A stretch of DNA of 7,510 nucleotides from NCBI GenBank assembly GCA_934668605.1, contig CAKUNY010000093.1, positions 1 to 7,510 of the forward strand. The letters are read 5' to 3'. The position numbers and the translations under genes were made by a program. Under the pieces are notes generated by a model. The model did no database searches and was not told the origin of the DNA. It saw only the letters and a list, made by a program, of their open reading frames with translations. This DNA is from an uncultured Oscillospiraceae bacterium (GTDB taxonomy: Bacteria; Bacillota; Clostridia; Oscillospirales; Oscillospiraceae). Shown one piece after another: positions 6,626 through 7,510 of the stretch; positions within the stretch are counted from its first letter, which is position 1; each line of letters starts with the position of its first letter.

Positions 6626-6651
6626 TGCCTGTGAAAAAGTGGGGCATTTTT
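6626..6651 (+). terminator. Weak terminator candidate after the rlmB unit
   Basis: TGCCT (6626-6630) can pair with GGGCA (6642-6646), including one U-G pair, around an 11-nt loop, followed by five T (6647-6651). The stem is short. A competing 6-bp GC-rich hairpin (6615-6629) immediately precedes it. Position favours a terminator, since it lies between the stop at 6614 and the next promoter at 6674, but the structure is much weaker than the two minus-strand terminators here. Confidence 0.35.
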
Positions 6652-6673
6652 ATCTGTTTGCACAAGATAGTAA

Positions 6674-6702
6674 TTGCAATCCGCGCAGGATTCGTATATA
6701 AT
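6674..6702 (+). promoter_or_regulatory. Sigma-A type promoter for the EF-G-like gene
   Basis: TTGCAA (6674-6679; 4/6 match) and TATAAT (6697-6702; perfect) are separated by 17 nt. Transcription should start near 6709, leaving a leader of about 86 nt before the ATG at 6795. This makes the GTPase gene independent of the rlmB unit. Confidence 0.8.
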
Positions 6703-6714
6703 GGAATTTAAGAG

Positions 6715-6771
6715 TCGGCTGAAAAGTGAACTGCCGAGGGCTCGCGCGCGTATCGTCAGACGCGGTCGAGC
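6715..6771 (+). promoter_or_regulatory. Structured 5' leader of the EF-G-like gene (two hairpins)
   Basis: The first hairpin is TCGGC (6715-6719) with GCCGA (6733-6737) around a 13-nt loop. The second is longer: GCTCG (6740-6744) with CGAGC (6767-6771), a 2x2 internal loop, then CGCGT (6747-6751) with ACGCG (6760-6764) around an 8-nt loop. They occupy most of the leader and end 5 nt before the AAAGGAG ribosome binding site (6777-6783). There is no T-tract, so this is not a terminator. It may stabilise the mRNA or modulate initiation. I recognise no known riboswitch. Confidence 0.4.
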
Positions 6772-6794
6772 TGTAGAAAGGAGAAAATTTGACT

Positions 6795-7510
6795 ATGGGC
6801 TATACTGCCAATGACATTCGCAACATCTGCCTGCTGGGTCACGGCGGCGACGGCAAGTCCGCGCTGTGCGAGAGCATGCTCTTTACGACCAAGGCCATCA
6901 CGCGTCTTGGCAAGCGTGCCGACGGCACGACCGTTTCCGACTTCGACGACGAAGAGAAGAAGCGCCAGTATTCCATCTCGACGTCGGTTATTCCGGTGGA
7001 ATATAATAAGTGCAAGATCAATGTCCTCGACAACCCCGGCTACTTTGACTTTGCCGGTCAGATCGTGCAGTCGCTGCGCGTTTCGGACGCCGGTATCATC
7101 TGCCTGACCGCCAAGAGCGGCATCGGCGTCGGCACCGAAAAGGGCTGGAAGTACCTCGCGAAGGCCGGTCTTCCCGCCATGTTCTATGTCTCCAAGCTCG
7201 ACGAGGAGCACGCGAACTTCTTTAATGTATTCGACAGCCTGCGCGAAATGTTCGGCGCGTCTGTCATTCCGTTCACCTTCCCGATTCTCAAGGGCGAGCA
7301 GGCCGTTGGCGTGGTCGATCTGATCGAGAAGAAGGCCTATGACGAAAACGGCAAGGAAATTGCGCTTCCCGCCGAGGCCGAAGAGAAGATCGAAGAGTAC
7401 ATGGCAGAGCTCAATGAGCAGGTCGCCGAGACGGACGAAGCGCTCATGGAGAAGTTCTTCATGGAAGAGCCCTTCACCGAAGAAGAGCTCCTGACCGGCA
7501 TCAAGGCCGG
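6795..7510 (+). CDS. EF-G-like translational GTPase, N-terminal part (runs off the right edge)
   Basis: The first 238 codons encode the G domain of an elongation factor G paralog, of the subgroup whose P-loop reads GHGGxGK and whose switch II reads PGYFDF, rather than canonical FusA (AHxDxGKTT, DTPGHVDF). Visible motifs are G1 GHGGDGKS (15-22), a switch I region around SDFDDEEKKRQYSIS (48-62), G3 DNPGYFDF (79-86) and G4 SKLD (133-136). Canonical FusA binds the ribosome and drives tRNA-mRNA translocation; members of this subgroup are usually annotated EF-G but their function is poorly defined. Oddities are Tyr83 in place of the catalytic switch II His, Asn80 for the Thr of DTPG, and Ser133 for the Asn of NKxD, which normally reads the guanine base. 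The start is ATG 6795 with AAAGGAG (6777-6783) 11 nt upstream; an in-frame TTG at 6789, two codons earlier and 5 nt from the same site, is equally plausible. It has its own promoter. Domains II-V lie outside the window, so completeness cannot be judged. Confidence 0.9.
   Translation, partial: MGYTANDIRNICLLGHGGDGKSALCESMLFTTKAITRLGKRADGTTVSDFDDEEKKRQYSISTSVIPVEYNKCKINVLDNPGYFDFAGQIVQSLRVSDAGIICLTAKSGIGVGTEKGWKYLAKAGLPAMFYVSKLDEEHANFFNVFDSLREMFGASVIPFTFPILKGEQAVGVVDLIEKKAYDENGKEIALPAEAEEKIEEYMAELNEQVAETDEALMEKFFMEEPFTEEELLTGIKA

Overview
The window looks like chromosomal core DNA from a GC-rich (roughly 60% GC by eye) member of the Firmicutes/Bacillota, most likely a clostridial (Oscillospirales-type) gut anaerobe. 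The reasons are sigma-A style promoters (TTGACA-17-TAGAAT and TTGCAA-17-TATAAT), AGGAGG-type ribosome binding sites, repeated use of TTG start codons, compact rho-independent terminators, and the character of the FtsH, TrmH/RlmB and EF-G-like proteins. I see no mobile element, CRISPR array, tRNA or rRNA.

Layout, left to right. (1) The first 14 codons of an unidentified minus-strand gene, with a near-consensus promoter and a leader of about 157 nt that contains a terminator-like hairpin. (2) mscS (minus), a small-conductance mechanosensitive channel that starts at a TTG codon and ends in a clear terminator. (3) ftsH (minus), the membrane-bound AAA+ zinc protease, with its own terminator. Its best-supported start is a TTG 66 nt inside the longest reading frame, preceded by two stacked hairpins. 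(4) A divergent intergenic region carrying an extended -10 promoter for the plus strand. (5) rlmB (plus), a SPOUT-type 23S rRNA 2'-O-methyltransferase. (6) A 719-residue plus-strand membrane protein 31 nt behind rlmB. It has the 8-helix layout and the cytoplasmic P/N-domain landmarks of a P1B (heavy-metal) P-type ATPase, but the catalytic DKTGT, TGE, CPC and GDGxND motifs are missing or replaced, and a long charged, coiled-coil-like tail is added at the N-terminus. (7) A separate transcription unit with a good promoter and a structured leader, encoding the N-terminal third of a divergent EF-G-like translational GTPase that runs off the right edge.

The theme is housekeeping: membrane protein quality control (FtsH), osmotic protection (MscS), ribosome modification (RlmB) and a translation-factor paralog. 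The most unusual object is the P-type ATPase-like pseudoenzyme co-transcribed with rlmB. It resembles an ion pump whose catalytic chemistry has been lost while its fold and topology were kept, and I do not recognise it as a characterised family.
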